A model generated the notes under the pieces. That model did not search any database. It was not told the origin of the DNA and worked only from the letters and a program-made list of their open reading frames with translations. A DNA stretch of 7,541 bases, taken from the NCBI GenBank assembly GCA_937901365.1, contig CALCEF010000163.1:1-7541 (forward strand). The letters are read 5' to 3'. Shown here piece by piece: positions 1-5,770 of the stretch. The stretch's first letter is position 1. Each line of letters opens with the position of its first letter. This DNA comes from an uncultured euryarchaeote. Lineage in GTDB: Archaea > Thermoplasmatota > Poseidoniia > Poseidoniales > Thalassarchaeaceae. The translations under genes were made by a program, and so were the position numbers.

Positions 1-26
1 CAACCTTTCTTTTGAGTAATCTACCG

Positions 27-35
27 TTTATGATT
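27..35 (+). promoter_or_regulatory. possible archaeal TATA box for the 62-595 gene
   Basis: The AT-rich stretch TTTATGATT is centred about 31 bases before the ATG at 62. An archaeal TATA box normally sits 25-28 bases before the transcription start, so this would place initiation near 57 and give an almost leaderless mRNA. It would also put the alternative TTG at 50 upstream of the transcript. Motif match only; no BRE is evident. Confidence 0.3.
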
Positions 36-61
36 TAGGCAAGAACCTGTTGGGCTATGAC

Positions 62-595
62 ATGTTTAATCCCATTGAATGTTTAGGTCAAGATTTGTTT
101 GATTACTTGACGGACCTCGGTTTTGAGGCTGAGATATGCGAGGTGGACGATGGTAAGGCGTTGGAGTTTTCTGATTATCGAATCCTAAACGACGAAAGCC
201 ATCCAGACTATGATGATATGTTTGAGAAATGGTTTGACAATCTATTCACTTGTGTTCATATGAGTAATGAAGAAGGATTCCAAGAAATATTCTTTATTTG
301 GAGTACAGGAGAAATCCACAAACATTCTAATATACCCGATAAAGTGTTGACAGATGTACAGGATTTCATGGAAAATTACGGCGAAATACGGTTCATCCCT
401 ATCCCTGATAATTCCGATTATGAGGTCTCGGATTCAGAAAATGAAAAAGAGATCCCCCCTCTTGAAACGGTTAGTTTGAATAAAGAAGAAATCAGAAAAA
501 ACATCCGGAAATATTTTTCAGAAAATTTGGTGACAATAGATGACCTGCTTAAAAAAATCAATGATTCCCTGAAGGAATCTGGTGAAGAAGAATAG
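62..595 (+). CDS. hypothetical acidic protein, AT-rich gene
   Basis: I do not recognise this 177-residue protein. It is strongly acidic and soluble-looking, with no signal peptide or membrane segment. The N-terminal two thirds (about 1-120) look like a compact mixed fold rich in aromatic residues (Tyr/Phe/Trp with Asp/Glu). A polar acidic linker (about 121-140) follows, then a charged, lysine/glutamate-rich, probably helical C-terminus. I chose the ATG at 62 over an in-frame TTG at 50 because ATG is the stronger codon, neither has a good ribosome binding site, and a TATA-like element fits 62. The gene is visibly richer in A/T than its neighbours (about one third G+C in the lines I counted, against more than half in trpS), which suggests foreign origin or a weakly expressed accessory gene. 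It converges on DHFR with 12 bases between stops. Confidence 0.7.
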   Translation: MFNPIECLGQDLFDYLTDLGFEAEICEVDDGKALEFSDYRILNDESHPDYDDMFEKWFDNLFTCVHMSNEEGFQEIFFIWSTGEIHKHSNIPDKVLTDVQDFMENYGEIRFIPIPDNSDYEVSDSENEKEIPPLETVSLNKEEIRKNIRKYFSENLVTIDDLLKKINDSLKESGEEE

Positions 596-607
596 GTGTC
601 CACACGA

Positions 608-1117
608 TTAGGCCTTTGTCCAGATTGAATAGGTCGTTGCATGCGCATTGTCAGCATCGGCATCCAATTTCTCAACAACTGTTTCCATCCACTCGCTGCG
701 GTTCCATTCTGGGAACTCCACATCTCCCGAACCAGATGTGTGCACAGTTGTCACATGGATTTCTTCTACACGATCGATGAACATCTCATAGATTTGCGCG
801 CCACCAATCACCCAGCACTCATCACATCCTTCTGCATATGCAATTTCGATTGCCCTACCATGATACAAAGCCACTTCTGCCTCATCATGAGTCCAGTTAA
901 TGTCCCGAGACATGACGATGTTGATTCGCTCGGGCAAGGGTCTGAAAGAATCCGGCAAAGAATCCCATGTCTTACGCCCCATGATGACCGCATTGAATCC
1001 ATCAGCTTCGGTCAGAGATTTGAATCGCTGCATATCTGATTTCAATCTCCAGGGCAGGTCACCCTGATGGCCGATACAACCATCTTCATCCATGGCGACA
1101 ATCATGGCCATCTTCAT
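608..1117 (-). CDS. folA: dihydrofolate reductase
   Basis: This 169-residue protein reduces dihydrofolate to tetrahydrofolate with NADPH in the cytosol, replacing the cofactor oxidised by thymidylate synthase. The DHFR signature is clear: an N-terminal strand and Met20-like loop, GDLPW at 19-23, the catalytic acid Asp28 (equivalent to E. coli Asp27) in LKSDMQRFK, the NADPH-binding VIMGRKTWDSLP block near 44-55, the double-glycine VIGGAQIYE block in the second half, and HVTTVHT after it. Length matches the usual 160-170 residues, so it appears intact. The ATG at 1117 is preferred over a second ATG two codons later because GAGGTG lies five bases upstream. The gene sits nine bases after thyA and is surely co-transcribed and translationally coupled. 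It looks like a bacterial-type folA; in an archaeon this suggests acquisition by transfer together with thyA (inference). Confidence 0.96.
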   Translation of the reverse strand: MKMAMIVAMDEDGCIGHQGDLPWRLKSDMQRFKSLTEADGFNAVIMGRKTWDSLPDSFRPLPERINIVMSRDINWTHDEAEVALYHGRAIEIAYAEGCDECWVIGGAQIYEMFIDRVEEIHVTTVHTSGSGDVEFPEWNRSEWMETVVEKLDADADNAHATTYSIWTKA

Positions 1118-1122
1118 TCAAA

Positions 1123-1128
1123 CACCTC
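1123..1128 (-). promoter_or_regulatory. ribosome binding site of DHFR overlapping the thyA stop
   Basis: On the minus strand GAGGTG lies five bases before the DHFR ATG and matches the 16S anti-Shine-Dalgarno. Its first two bases, GA, are the last two bases of the thyA TGA stop codon. A ribosome terminating on thyA therefore ends right on the next gene's binding site, which is the classic layout for translational coupling. Confidence 0.75.
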
Positions 1129-1921
1129 AAACACTGATTGGAGCAGCGATGTGTGGGTGGTGCTCATACCCTTCAATTTCAATATGTTCACCGGCAAATG
1201 CGTCGATATCCATAATGGTTGGATCTAACTTTAATGTCGGCAAACCCAATGGTTCACGCGTGATTTGTTCTCTCGCCTGATCTAGATGGTTGAGGTATAG
1301 GTGAGCGTCTCCAATCGTGTGGATGAAGTCCCCAACACCCAATCCACATACCTGTGCCATCATGTGAGTCAGCAAAGCATACGATGCAATATTGAAAGGC
1401 ACGCCAAGGAATACATCCGCACTTCTCTGATAGAGTTGACAGGATAGTTTCCCGTCTGCAACGTAGAATTGGAAGAAGGCGTGGCAAGGCATGAGTGCCA
1501 TATCATCAAGCTCCCCAACATTCCAAGCACTAACGAGAATTCTGCGGCTGGACGGATTGGTTTTGATCAGTTCAATCGCCTGTGTAATTTGGTCGATGAT
1601 TTGCCCATCCTTCGCTTCCCATTTGCGCCACTGTTTGCCATAAACGGGGCCGAGGTCACCGTTTTCATCAGCCCATTCATTCCAAATCCTGACCTTGTTC
1701 TCCTGCAAATATCGAACGTTGGTGTCGCCAGAAAGGAACCAGAGTAATTCGTGAATGATGCTTGGCCAATGCAATCTCTTGGTCGTCACCGCAGGAAACC
1801 CCTCAGAGAGATCAAAGCGCATTTGATGTCCGAACACCGACAGCGTACCAGTCCCAGTCCTGTCACCGCGTTCAACACCCTCGTCAAGGATGCGGCGTAG
1901 TAGGTCGAGGTAGGTCTGCAT
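1127..1921 (-). CDS. thyA: thymidylate synthase (ThyA type)
   Basis: ThyA methylates dUMP to dTMP using 5,10-methylenetetrahydrofolate, releasing dihydrofolate. The protein is 264 residues, the same length as E. coli ThyA, and its key residues fall at E. coli numbers: Arg21, Glu58, Trp80, Tyr94, Arg126-Arg127, the catalytic Cys146 in MPCH, Arg166, Ser167, Asp169, Asn177, His207 and Tyr209. The start [15 protein letters not shown] aligns with the known N-terminus, and AGGAG lies ten bases upstream. It is therefore a complete, apparently active bacterial-type enzyme. Many archaea use ThyX or a shorter divergent ThyA instead, so transfer from bacteria is a reasonable inference. It follows plsC after about 50 bases and precedes DHFR by nine bases. 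Confidence 0.98.
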   Translation of the reverse strand: MQTYLDLLRRILDEGVERGDRTGTGTLSVFGHQMRFDLSEGFPAVTTKRLHWPSIIHELLWFLSGDTNVRYLQENKVRIWNEWADENGDLGPVYGKQWRKWEAKDGQIIDQITQAIELIKTNPSSRRILVSAWNVGELDDMALMPCHAFFQFYVADGKLSCQLYQRSADVFLGVPFNIASYALLTHMMAQVCGLGVGDFIHTIGDAHLYLNHLDQAREQITREPLGLPTLKLDPTIMDIDAFAGEHIEIEGYEHHPHIAAPISV

Positions 1922-1931
1922 GGAACGAACG

Positions 1932-1936
1932 CTCCT
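1932..1936 (-). promoter_or_regulatory. ribosome binding site of thyA
   Basis: AGGAG on the minus strand lies ten bases before the thyA ATG. The spacing is slightly long but the match to the anti-Shine-Dalgarno is good, and it supports the start at 1921. Confidence 0.55.
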
Positions 1937-1962
1937 GTTCGCGACAGTTCTTGAAGAATACC

Positions 1963-1981
1963 CGCACCCTTTCAGGGTGCG
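1963..1981. repeat. perfect 8-bp hairpin at the plsC stop codon
   Basis: CGCACCCT (1963-1970) and AGGGTGCG (1974-1981) are perfect inverted repeats around a three-base loop. In the minus-strand mRNA the plsC stop TGA (1974-1972) lies at the loop and its first stem pair. The hairpin is G/C rich but is not followed by a U tract in the minus direction, so it does not look like an intrinsic terminator. It could stabilise mRNA 3' ends, cause partial termination or tune coupling to thyA 40 bases downstream; the function is inferred only. Confidence 0.6.
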
Positions 1982-2751
1982 CCCAAGGCAGCCATCGTCC
2001 CAATGACTTGCTCTGTAAATTGCCTATAGAGCACCCCCATCAACTCACGCCGCTCATCTTCATTCGAATCGATGATGGTGCGCATGCTCTCCTCATCCTG
2101 TGCCCCTCCTTCAGGGTGCACAACCCATTGATTCCAGGTGATGCTCCTGCCAAATGTCACATCGACAGGTTTCCAGAAACGGATGATTTTGTCACCAGGG
2201 GCCATAACATCACGAGCTCCCATAATGGCGATTGGGATTACAGGGACATCTGGGTGACTGGCTGCCAGGCGCGCGATGCCTGTTTTTCCCTTGAAATCCA
2301 AGAATGGCGCCTCTTTACGGCGAGACCGAGTCCCCTCGGGAAAGATGCCCATTGCCAATCCTGCATCCAGAACATCTGATGCACTACTCAGTGCATCGGC
2401 TGCACCAGATTCTCTATGCGTACGGATTTGCCCTGTTGTTTTCATGACGATCGACGTGATGAATTTGTCAAAGTGACCATCCTTGGCAAGGTAATGTGTG
2501 CGCCTTCTGGCTCCACAAATCACAGCAAACGGGTCAATATGTGATGTGTGGTTTGCAGCCAAGATGACTGCACCCTTCCGCGGAATTCGATCGATTCCTC
2601 TGTAGCGGATTCTGAATAGGGTGCGCGTAAGATTCGGCAACACTGACAAGAAAAATGAGAAGAGTGGTGATTTTGGTAATGGTACGCCTGCTCCGGAAAT
2701 TCGGCAAACCTCTCGTAATTCAGCGAGTGTTGCCTCCTCAACTTCGGCCAT
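1972..2751 (-). CDS. 1-acyl-sn-glycerol-3-phosphate acyltransferase (PlsC family)
   Basis: This 259-residue enzyme belongs to the LPLAT/PlsC acyltransferase family, which moves a fatty acyl group from acyl-CoA or acyl-ACP to lysophosphatidate or a similar acceptor at the membrane. The catalytic motif NHTSHID (His68, Asp73; HX4D) is intact, followed by GQIRTHRE (block II), FPEGTRS at 137-143 (block III, phosphate binding) and VIPIAIMG at about 171-178 (block IV). [11 protein letters not shown] between blocks III and IV is also typical. A hydrophobic N-terminal segment before the domain may contact the membrane. I prefer the ATG at 2751 over a GTG at 2772 because AGGGGT lies seven bases before it. 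Family membership is sure; the exact substrate is not. In an archaeon with isoprenoid ether lipids, an ester-forming acyltransferase is noteworthy. It could alternatively acylate another small molecule. Confidence 0.9.
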   Translation of the reverse strand: MAEVEEATLAELREVCRISGAGVPLPKSPLFSFFLSVLPNLTRTLFRIRYRGIDRIPRKGAVILAANHTSHIDPFAVICGARRRTHYLAKDGHFDKFITSIVMKTTGQIRTHRESGAADALSSASDVLDAGLAMGIFPEGTRSRRKEAPFLDFKGKTGIARLAASHPDVPVIPIAIMGARDVMAPGDKIIRFWKPVDVTFGRSITWNQWVVHPEGGAQDEESMRTIIDSNEDERRELMGVLYRQFTEQVIGTMAALGAP

Positions 2752-2791
2752 GATATTGACCCCTAATTCCACAGCGATTTTCTCGACAAAT

Positions 2792-3202
2792 CTAGCCCAT
2801 GGCCGAGTATAGACAAACCACCATTAGCACTGGGAAAATGACCAGCGGCGGGACTGGAATGTTTTCCAAAAAGCCTCTCAATTTTGCCCCAATCAAGGTT
2901 GCATAAATCACGGCCAAACCAATCACGTTACCCATGAGGATCGCTTCACCAGCTGCCGCATCTTCCACATTGAAACTGCAATAGAGATTCATCGACCCAA
3001 TCGCTGCGAAGGCACCACCAATGAGCATCCGCATTGATGCAGCAGGCCCTCCATCTACGCCTTCGGCATCTCCGAAGATACCCCTGTTAAATTCAACGGG
3101 GTCCTTGTTTTTCATTATCCCAATGAGGATCATTATGACCCCAACGATTTGCATTGCTAGCGTATACTCCATATCCCAAGTTGGGGCTGTTTGGTTCTTC
3201 AT
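2792..3202 (-). CDS. hypothetical four-helix membrane protein
   Basis: I do not recognise this 136-residue protein. It has four hydrophobic segments at about 13-30, 57-75, 84-105 and 116-135. A polar loop at 31-56 carries KNKDP and a Gly/Asp-rich stretch, and a short acidic loop follows the second helix. It has no signal peptide or catalytic motif that I can identify. The start at 3202 is ATG and a TATA-like element lies 34 bases upstream; a later Met at residue 11 would also keep all helices. It is the first gene of the minus-strand run and ends 40 bases before plsC. Co-transcription suggests, but does not show, a membrane or lipid role. Confidence 0.8.
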   Translation of the reverse strand: MKNQTAPTWDMEYTLAMQIVGVIMILIGIMKNKDPVEFNRGIFGDAEGVDGGPAASMRMLIGGAFAAIGSMNLYCSFNVEDAAAGEAILMGNVIGLAVIYATLIGAKLRGFLENIPVPPLVIFPVLMVVCLYSAMG

Positions 3203-3232
3203 GATTGCCTATTCAATCGTGGTTAATGTCAA

Positions 3233-3239
3233 GATATAG
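3233..3239 (-). promoter_or_regulatory. possible TATA box for the membrane protein-plsC-thyA-DHFR run
   Basis: The minus strand reads CTATATC, centred 34 bases before the ATG at 3202. With archaeal TATA-to-start spacing this predicts a 5' leader of under ten bases. The upstream flank is not purine rich as a BRE usually is. The site falls inside the short divergent gap with the + strand gene. Confidence 0.35.
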
Positions 3240-3249
3240 TGCCACACGG

Positions 3250-4371
3250 ATGGTTACCGTGAGAGTCGCTATTTTTCTCATCGGTGTGCTACTGTTGCCG
3301 CTTGCAATGCCCGGGGCAGTCGCATGGAGAGCCGACGGTTGGTTGACCCAAGATGTCGTTGGCGGAGAACGTTTGGCACTCGGTGACGAATTTGGCTGCC
3401 ATGGAATGCCTGGCAAGGATGTGACAGAAGATCTCAGTGTTATCCGAGATTGTAAGGATTACCTTACATCTCAAATTGATGCATCTAAATGGGGTCCTGA
3501 GCCACTTTCCTTTGGCATTCCATCTTCTGTATCCGACCCCAATATCATTGAGGCTTTGAGATTGGAAGGTTTCCGTGTGGTTGGTGACGAACTACCATCT
3601 GACGTTGACGATCACACATTCTGGGCGATTGAAAGAAGTGGGGGTAGCCTTGAGAAAAATATTGCATCAACCGATACGATTGAGCAAGACATCGAATCAA
3701 ATGGATACGCGAATTTGTACTGGGAGGCTCAAGTGTTCGATACCAACGTGCGCAGAGACAAGGACGTTCTTTCTTGGATCGAAGCTCAGGATTATTGGTT
3801 CACCACATGGGGCGAGTGGTTTTCATCCACACATGCAGCGATTGAATCTGATCGAACTGACCAATCGATTATCCTGAAGGGTACCGCTACAAGCAATGGA
3901 GGTTGGGATGTCCCTGGAAATACTCATCTCTCTATTTTGGGTGGAAATATCACCGCAGTATCGCGAATCGATGGTGGCTCAATCGATCAATTAACCATCG
4001 ATGATAACCATTTGAAAACCGGCTATCGAATCCTGAATGAATCGAGTGTCACACTGACAATCCCCGAAGGAGCTGTGGTCGAAATCACGTGGGAAGGGGA
4101 AGAATCTGACATTCAAATTGTGGAAGGTACATTCAACAATTTCACCCCATTCATGGCGGTTGGACACCATACCTATGATTTGTTTGAATGGAGTTCACCA
4201 TTCCAAGAATCTCCACTTCGCTTCACGTGGCTGATTGAGCCACAACCCGATATTGAACCATCGTGGATTCTACCTATGCTAGCCGTTCTCATCATTTTGG
4301 CTGCGCCGGTCGCCATTCGCTATACGCTCAAGCACGACCAAGAGATGCACCCTCATTCCGAGGAAGAGTGA
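3250..4371 (+). CDS. predicted secreted, membrane-anchored surface protein
   Basis: I do not recognise the family. The 373-residue product starts with a signal peptide (MVTVR, hydrophobic core 6-20, likely cleavage after GAVA near residue 25). It ends with one membrane helix (about 338-356) and a short charged tail, RYTLKHDQE and so on. The body should therefore lie outside the cell with the tail inside. It has just two cysteines after the signal (50 and 68, the first in CHGMPG), well placed for a disulfide. Three N-glycosylation sequons (NIT, NES, NFT) fall in the second half, which reads as beta-rich (GGNITAVSRIDGGSIDQLTI, SSVTLTIPEGAVVEITW). An ATG at 3226 would add eight residues with two arginines to the signal n-region and is a serious alternative; neither start has a good ribosome binding site. 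Its stop lies four bases from that of the next, convergent gene. Confidence 0.78.
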   Translation: MVTVRVAIFLIGVLLLPLAMPGAVAWRADGWLTQDVVGGERLALGDEFGCHGMPGKDVTEDLSVIRDCKDYLTSQIDASKWGPEPLSFGIPSSVSDPNIIEALRLEGFRVVGDELPSDVDDHTFWAIERSGGSLEKNIASTDTIEQDIESNGYANLYWEAQVFDTNVRRDKDVLSWIEAQDYWFTTWGEWFSSTHAAIESDRTDQSIILKGTATSNGGWDVPGNTHLSILGGNITAVSRIDGGSIDQLTIDDNHLKTGYRILNESSVTLTIPEGAVVEITWEGEESDIQIVEGTFNNFTPFMAVGHHTYDLFEWSSPFQESPLRFTWLIEPQPDIEPSWILPMLAVLIILAAPVAIRYTLKHDQEMHPHSEEE

Positions 4372-4375
4372 ATTT

Positions 4376-4645
4376 CTACTCATTCTCATCCATATCAAAA
4401 TCGGGGTCGTAAATCATCTTCTCGATGTTTCTGGCCGTAGGTCCCCGATTTCTCCAGATGAATGCAGACATCTTGGCCAACAAATGTGGAGCCATAAAGC
4501 ACAACAAAAACGCCACAATTTGGAGGAAACCACCGACCCAAATCAATTCGGATTTGGGAATATTTGACCACCAAAAATCTACGAACAGCACAGTACCCCA
4601 GATGCCCCCTGTCAAGGCAAAAAAGGCAAAAACACGTTCAGCCAC
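4376..4645 (-). CDS. hypothetical small two-helix membrane protein
   Basis: This is an 89-residue unrecognised protein with two hydrophobic helices (about 6-24 and 34-56), a short tryptophan-rich loop between them, a basic stretch (KMSAFIWRNRGPTARN) and an acidic tail ending DMDENE. The basic residues after helix 2 suggest that both ends face the cytoplasm. The start is GTG: its G is the last base of the upstream gene's TAG stop, and GAGGTGA lies just upstream, so I trust this start. Translation is probably coupled to the saccharopine-dehydrogenase-like gene. The link hints at a shared process, but nothing in the sequence names it. Confidence 0.78.
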   Translation of the reverse strand: MAERVFAFFALTGGIWGTVLFVDFWWSNIPKSELIWVGGFLQIVAFLLCFMAPHLLAKMSAFIWRNRGPTARNIEKMIYDPDFDMDENE

Positions 4646-5676
4646 TAGTTCACCTCAATTTGAACGCCAGCATCTTTCATGCAGTTTAGCAATCGGTCCA
4701 TGAGATCGGAATCCATACCCAGTCTTTCAGGCGGCATCACCCCACTTTCGGTAATTGTGCCATCTGCAAGCATCTCTGCGACTTCAACGGTGACCAAGCC
4801 AGTCGTTCTTGCCATCGATGACCAACCGTCCAGCCCTTTGTCAATCACATCCCATCGATGCAAGACATCGGCATTTGAGACTTCTACGGCCAACCATGTG
4901 AATTCTGGCCGCTTTGAATCAAATTTCCAAGCTTCAATCAATTCCTCTTCTGAGTCTTCACCAGAGAGATATTTGTCGATGTGACCGGGCCACCTAACTG
5001 TGTATTCGAGCAACTCTTCGCTATCGATTGTATCGAGCAATGAACGAACCCCATCCGTAAGGAAGGCTTCCATTTCTCCGAAACCGGGAACAGAGATGAG
5101 ATGACGATCGGACAAGGCGGGTTCTGTGATATTCGCTCCATTACGACGAATTCTCGCTGGACGTGTATATTCTTCAATAACATCCGAAGGAGAGAATGGG
5201 GCCATGTACGACCATTCGCCATCTGGCTCCTGTGGATTTCCCCCAACCCAAATCTTCGCTGAGGATAACTTCCCCATTCGGCATTGTGCATCCATCAGCA
5301 GAGCATTCGACAGTCCTGGCGCGATTCCAACATCATAGATTAACCGCGAACCGTGTTCCTTGGCCAAGTTATCATATTCGATAGGATCTTCTGAAGTAAA
5401 TGCCAAATCGGCCACAGACATCCCTTCTATAGACAACAAAACGGGTCGTACAGCGTGTCCAATTCGGCCGGGTAGACAATTGACGACAACATCGTAACCG
5501 CTGACCAAATCCTGTAAGGTTTCCAATCGAACAAACGCCTGCACGACTTCGATCTCAGCGGGAAACCCTTCGAGGGCTTCAGCGTCGACTACTTTCACCA
5601 AATGATGACGTTCATGCAACACGCAGGCTACGAATCGGCCCACGAGTCCACCACCGAGTACACAGATGCGGGCCAT
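4645..5676 (-). CDS. saccharopine dehydrogenase-like NAD(P)-dependent oxidoreductase
   Basis: This 343-residue enzyme belongs to the LYS9/saccharopine reductase-like family, which includes lysine 6-dehydrogenases. A Rossmann fold starts at once: VLGGGLVGR (6-14), with Asp31 ending the second strand, which usually favours NAD. YDVVVNCLPG (61-70) follows. The family hallmark DVGIAPGLSN (115-124) marks the substrate domain. MARTTGLVTVEVAEMLADG with GVMPPERLG near the C-terminus is also typical. It could oxidise or reduce an amino acid such as lysine or saccharopine, but the window holds no other lysine-pathway gene, so the substrate stays open. I chose the ATG at 5676, which begins right at the first Rossmann strand; a GTG at 5697 would add seven residues. 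It is coupled to the small membrane protein downstream and divergent from trpS. Confidence 0.85.
   Translation of the reverse strand: MARICVLGGGLVGRFVACVLHERHHLVKVVDAEALEGFPAEIEVVQAFVRLETLQDLVSGYDVVVNCLPGRIGHAVRPVLLSIEGMSVADLAFTSEDPIEYDNLAKEHGSRLIYDVGIAPGLSNALLMDAQCRMGKLSSAKIWVGGNPQEPDGEWSYMAPFSPSDVIEEYTRPARIRRNGANITEPALSDRHLISVPGFGEMEAFLTDGVRSLLDTIDSEELLEYTVRWPGHIDKYLSGEDSEEELIEAWKFDSKRPEFTWLAVEVSNADVLHRWDVIDKGLDGWSSMARTTGLVTVEVAEMLADGTITESGVMPPERLGMDSDLMDRLLNCMKDAGVQIEVN
4650..4656 (-). promoter_or_regulatory. strong ribosome binding site for the two-helix membrane protein
   Basis: GAGGTGA on the minus strand lies within the last codons of the upstream gene. Its GAGGTG core is five bases before the GTG at 4645, the same core and spacing as at the DHFR start. 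It decides for a GTG start that overlaps the preceding TAG by one base. Confidence 0.7.
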
Positions 5677-5699
5677 GACACGGCGTGGGGAATCCACAC

Positions 5700-5730
5700 G
5701 TCAAACCATCGGCCATAGGCCGAAGTTGAC
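5700..5730. repeat. interrupted palindrome in the divergent spacer (element A)
   Basis: TCGGCC (5709-5714) and GGCCGA (5718-5723) pair around an ATA loop. They are nested within an outer pair, GTCAA (5700-5704) and TTGAC (5726-5730). The whole is a 31-base interrupted dyad between two divergently transcribed genes. It could be an operator for a dimeric regulator or, if transcribed, an RNA hairpin. Its core resembles the second palindrome at 5756-5770. Confidence 0.55.
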
Positions 5731-5734
5731 CCGA

Positions 5735-5756
5735 CGCCTTGATAGCCGCCTTGATA
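5735..5756. repeat. tandem 10-base direct repeat, 12-base period
   Basis: CGCCTTGATA occurs at 5735-5744 and again at 5747-5756, two bases apart. The TTGATA of the first copy is centred about 27 bases before the trpS ATG, where a weak archaeal TATA box would lie for a leaderless transcript. The repeat could be a duplicated promoter element or a regulator site; both are inferences from position. Confidence 0.5.
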
Positions 5757-5770
5757 TCGGCGTAGCCGAT
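5756..5770 (+). repeat. palindrome overlapping the trpS start codon (element B)
   Basis: ATCGGC (5756-5761) and GCCGAT (5765-5770) pair around GTA, and the right arm ends with the A and T of the trpS ATG. If present in mRNA this hairpin would hide the start codon; as DNA it is a second copy of the element A core. In addition, ACCATCGGC (5705-5713) is an exact reverse complement of GCCGATGGT (5765-5773), so elements A and B can also pair with each other. Confidence 0.5.

Noticed and set aside
50..61. TTG start giving four extra residues to the left-edge gene
   Set aside because: ATG at 62 is a better codon, no ribosome binding site favours 50, and the TATA-like element would start transcription after it.
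596..605. GTGT-CC-ACAC inverted repeat between convergent genes as a terminator
   Set aside because: A four-base stem with a two-base loop and no U tract is expected by chance.
641..1039. A 132-codon open frame on the + strand
   Set aside because: It is antisense to DHFR, whose catalytic motifs are intact, and has no start signal.
1762..2379. A 205-codon open frame on the + strand
   Set aside because: It lies antisense to thyA and plsC, both of which have intact family motifs, and its translation is rich in Ser/Pro/Arg/His with no recognisable domain.
4616..4633. Tandem GGCAAAAAA/GGCAAAAAC repeat
   Set aside because: It simply encodes the FAFFA part of a membrane helix; codon bias for Phe and Ala explains it.
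4938..5291. A 117-codon open frame on the minus strand in another frame
   Set aside because: It is nested inside the saccharopine-dehydrogenase-like gene on the same strand and its composition is not protein-like.
5700..5768. A T-box riboswitch or a tRNA gene upstream of trpS
   Set aside because: The region is too short, lacks T-box consensus words and has no cloverleaf; T-boxes are bacterial.
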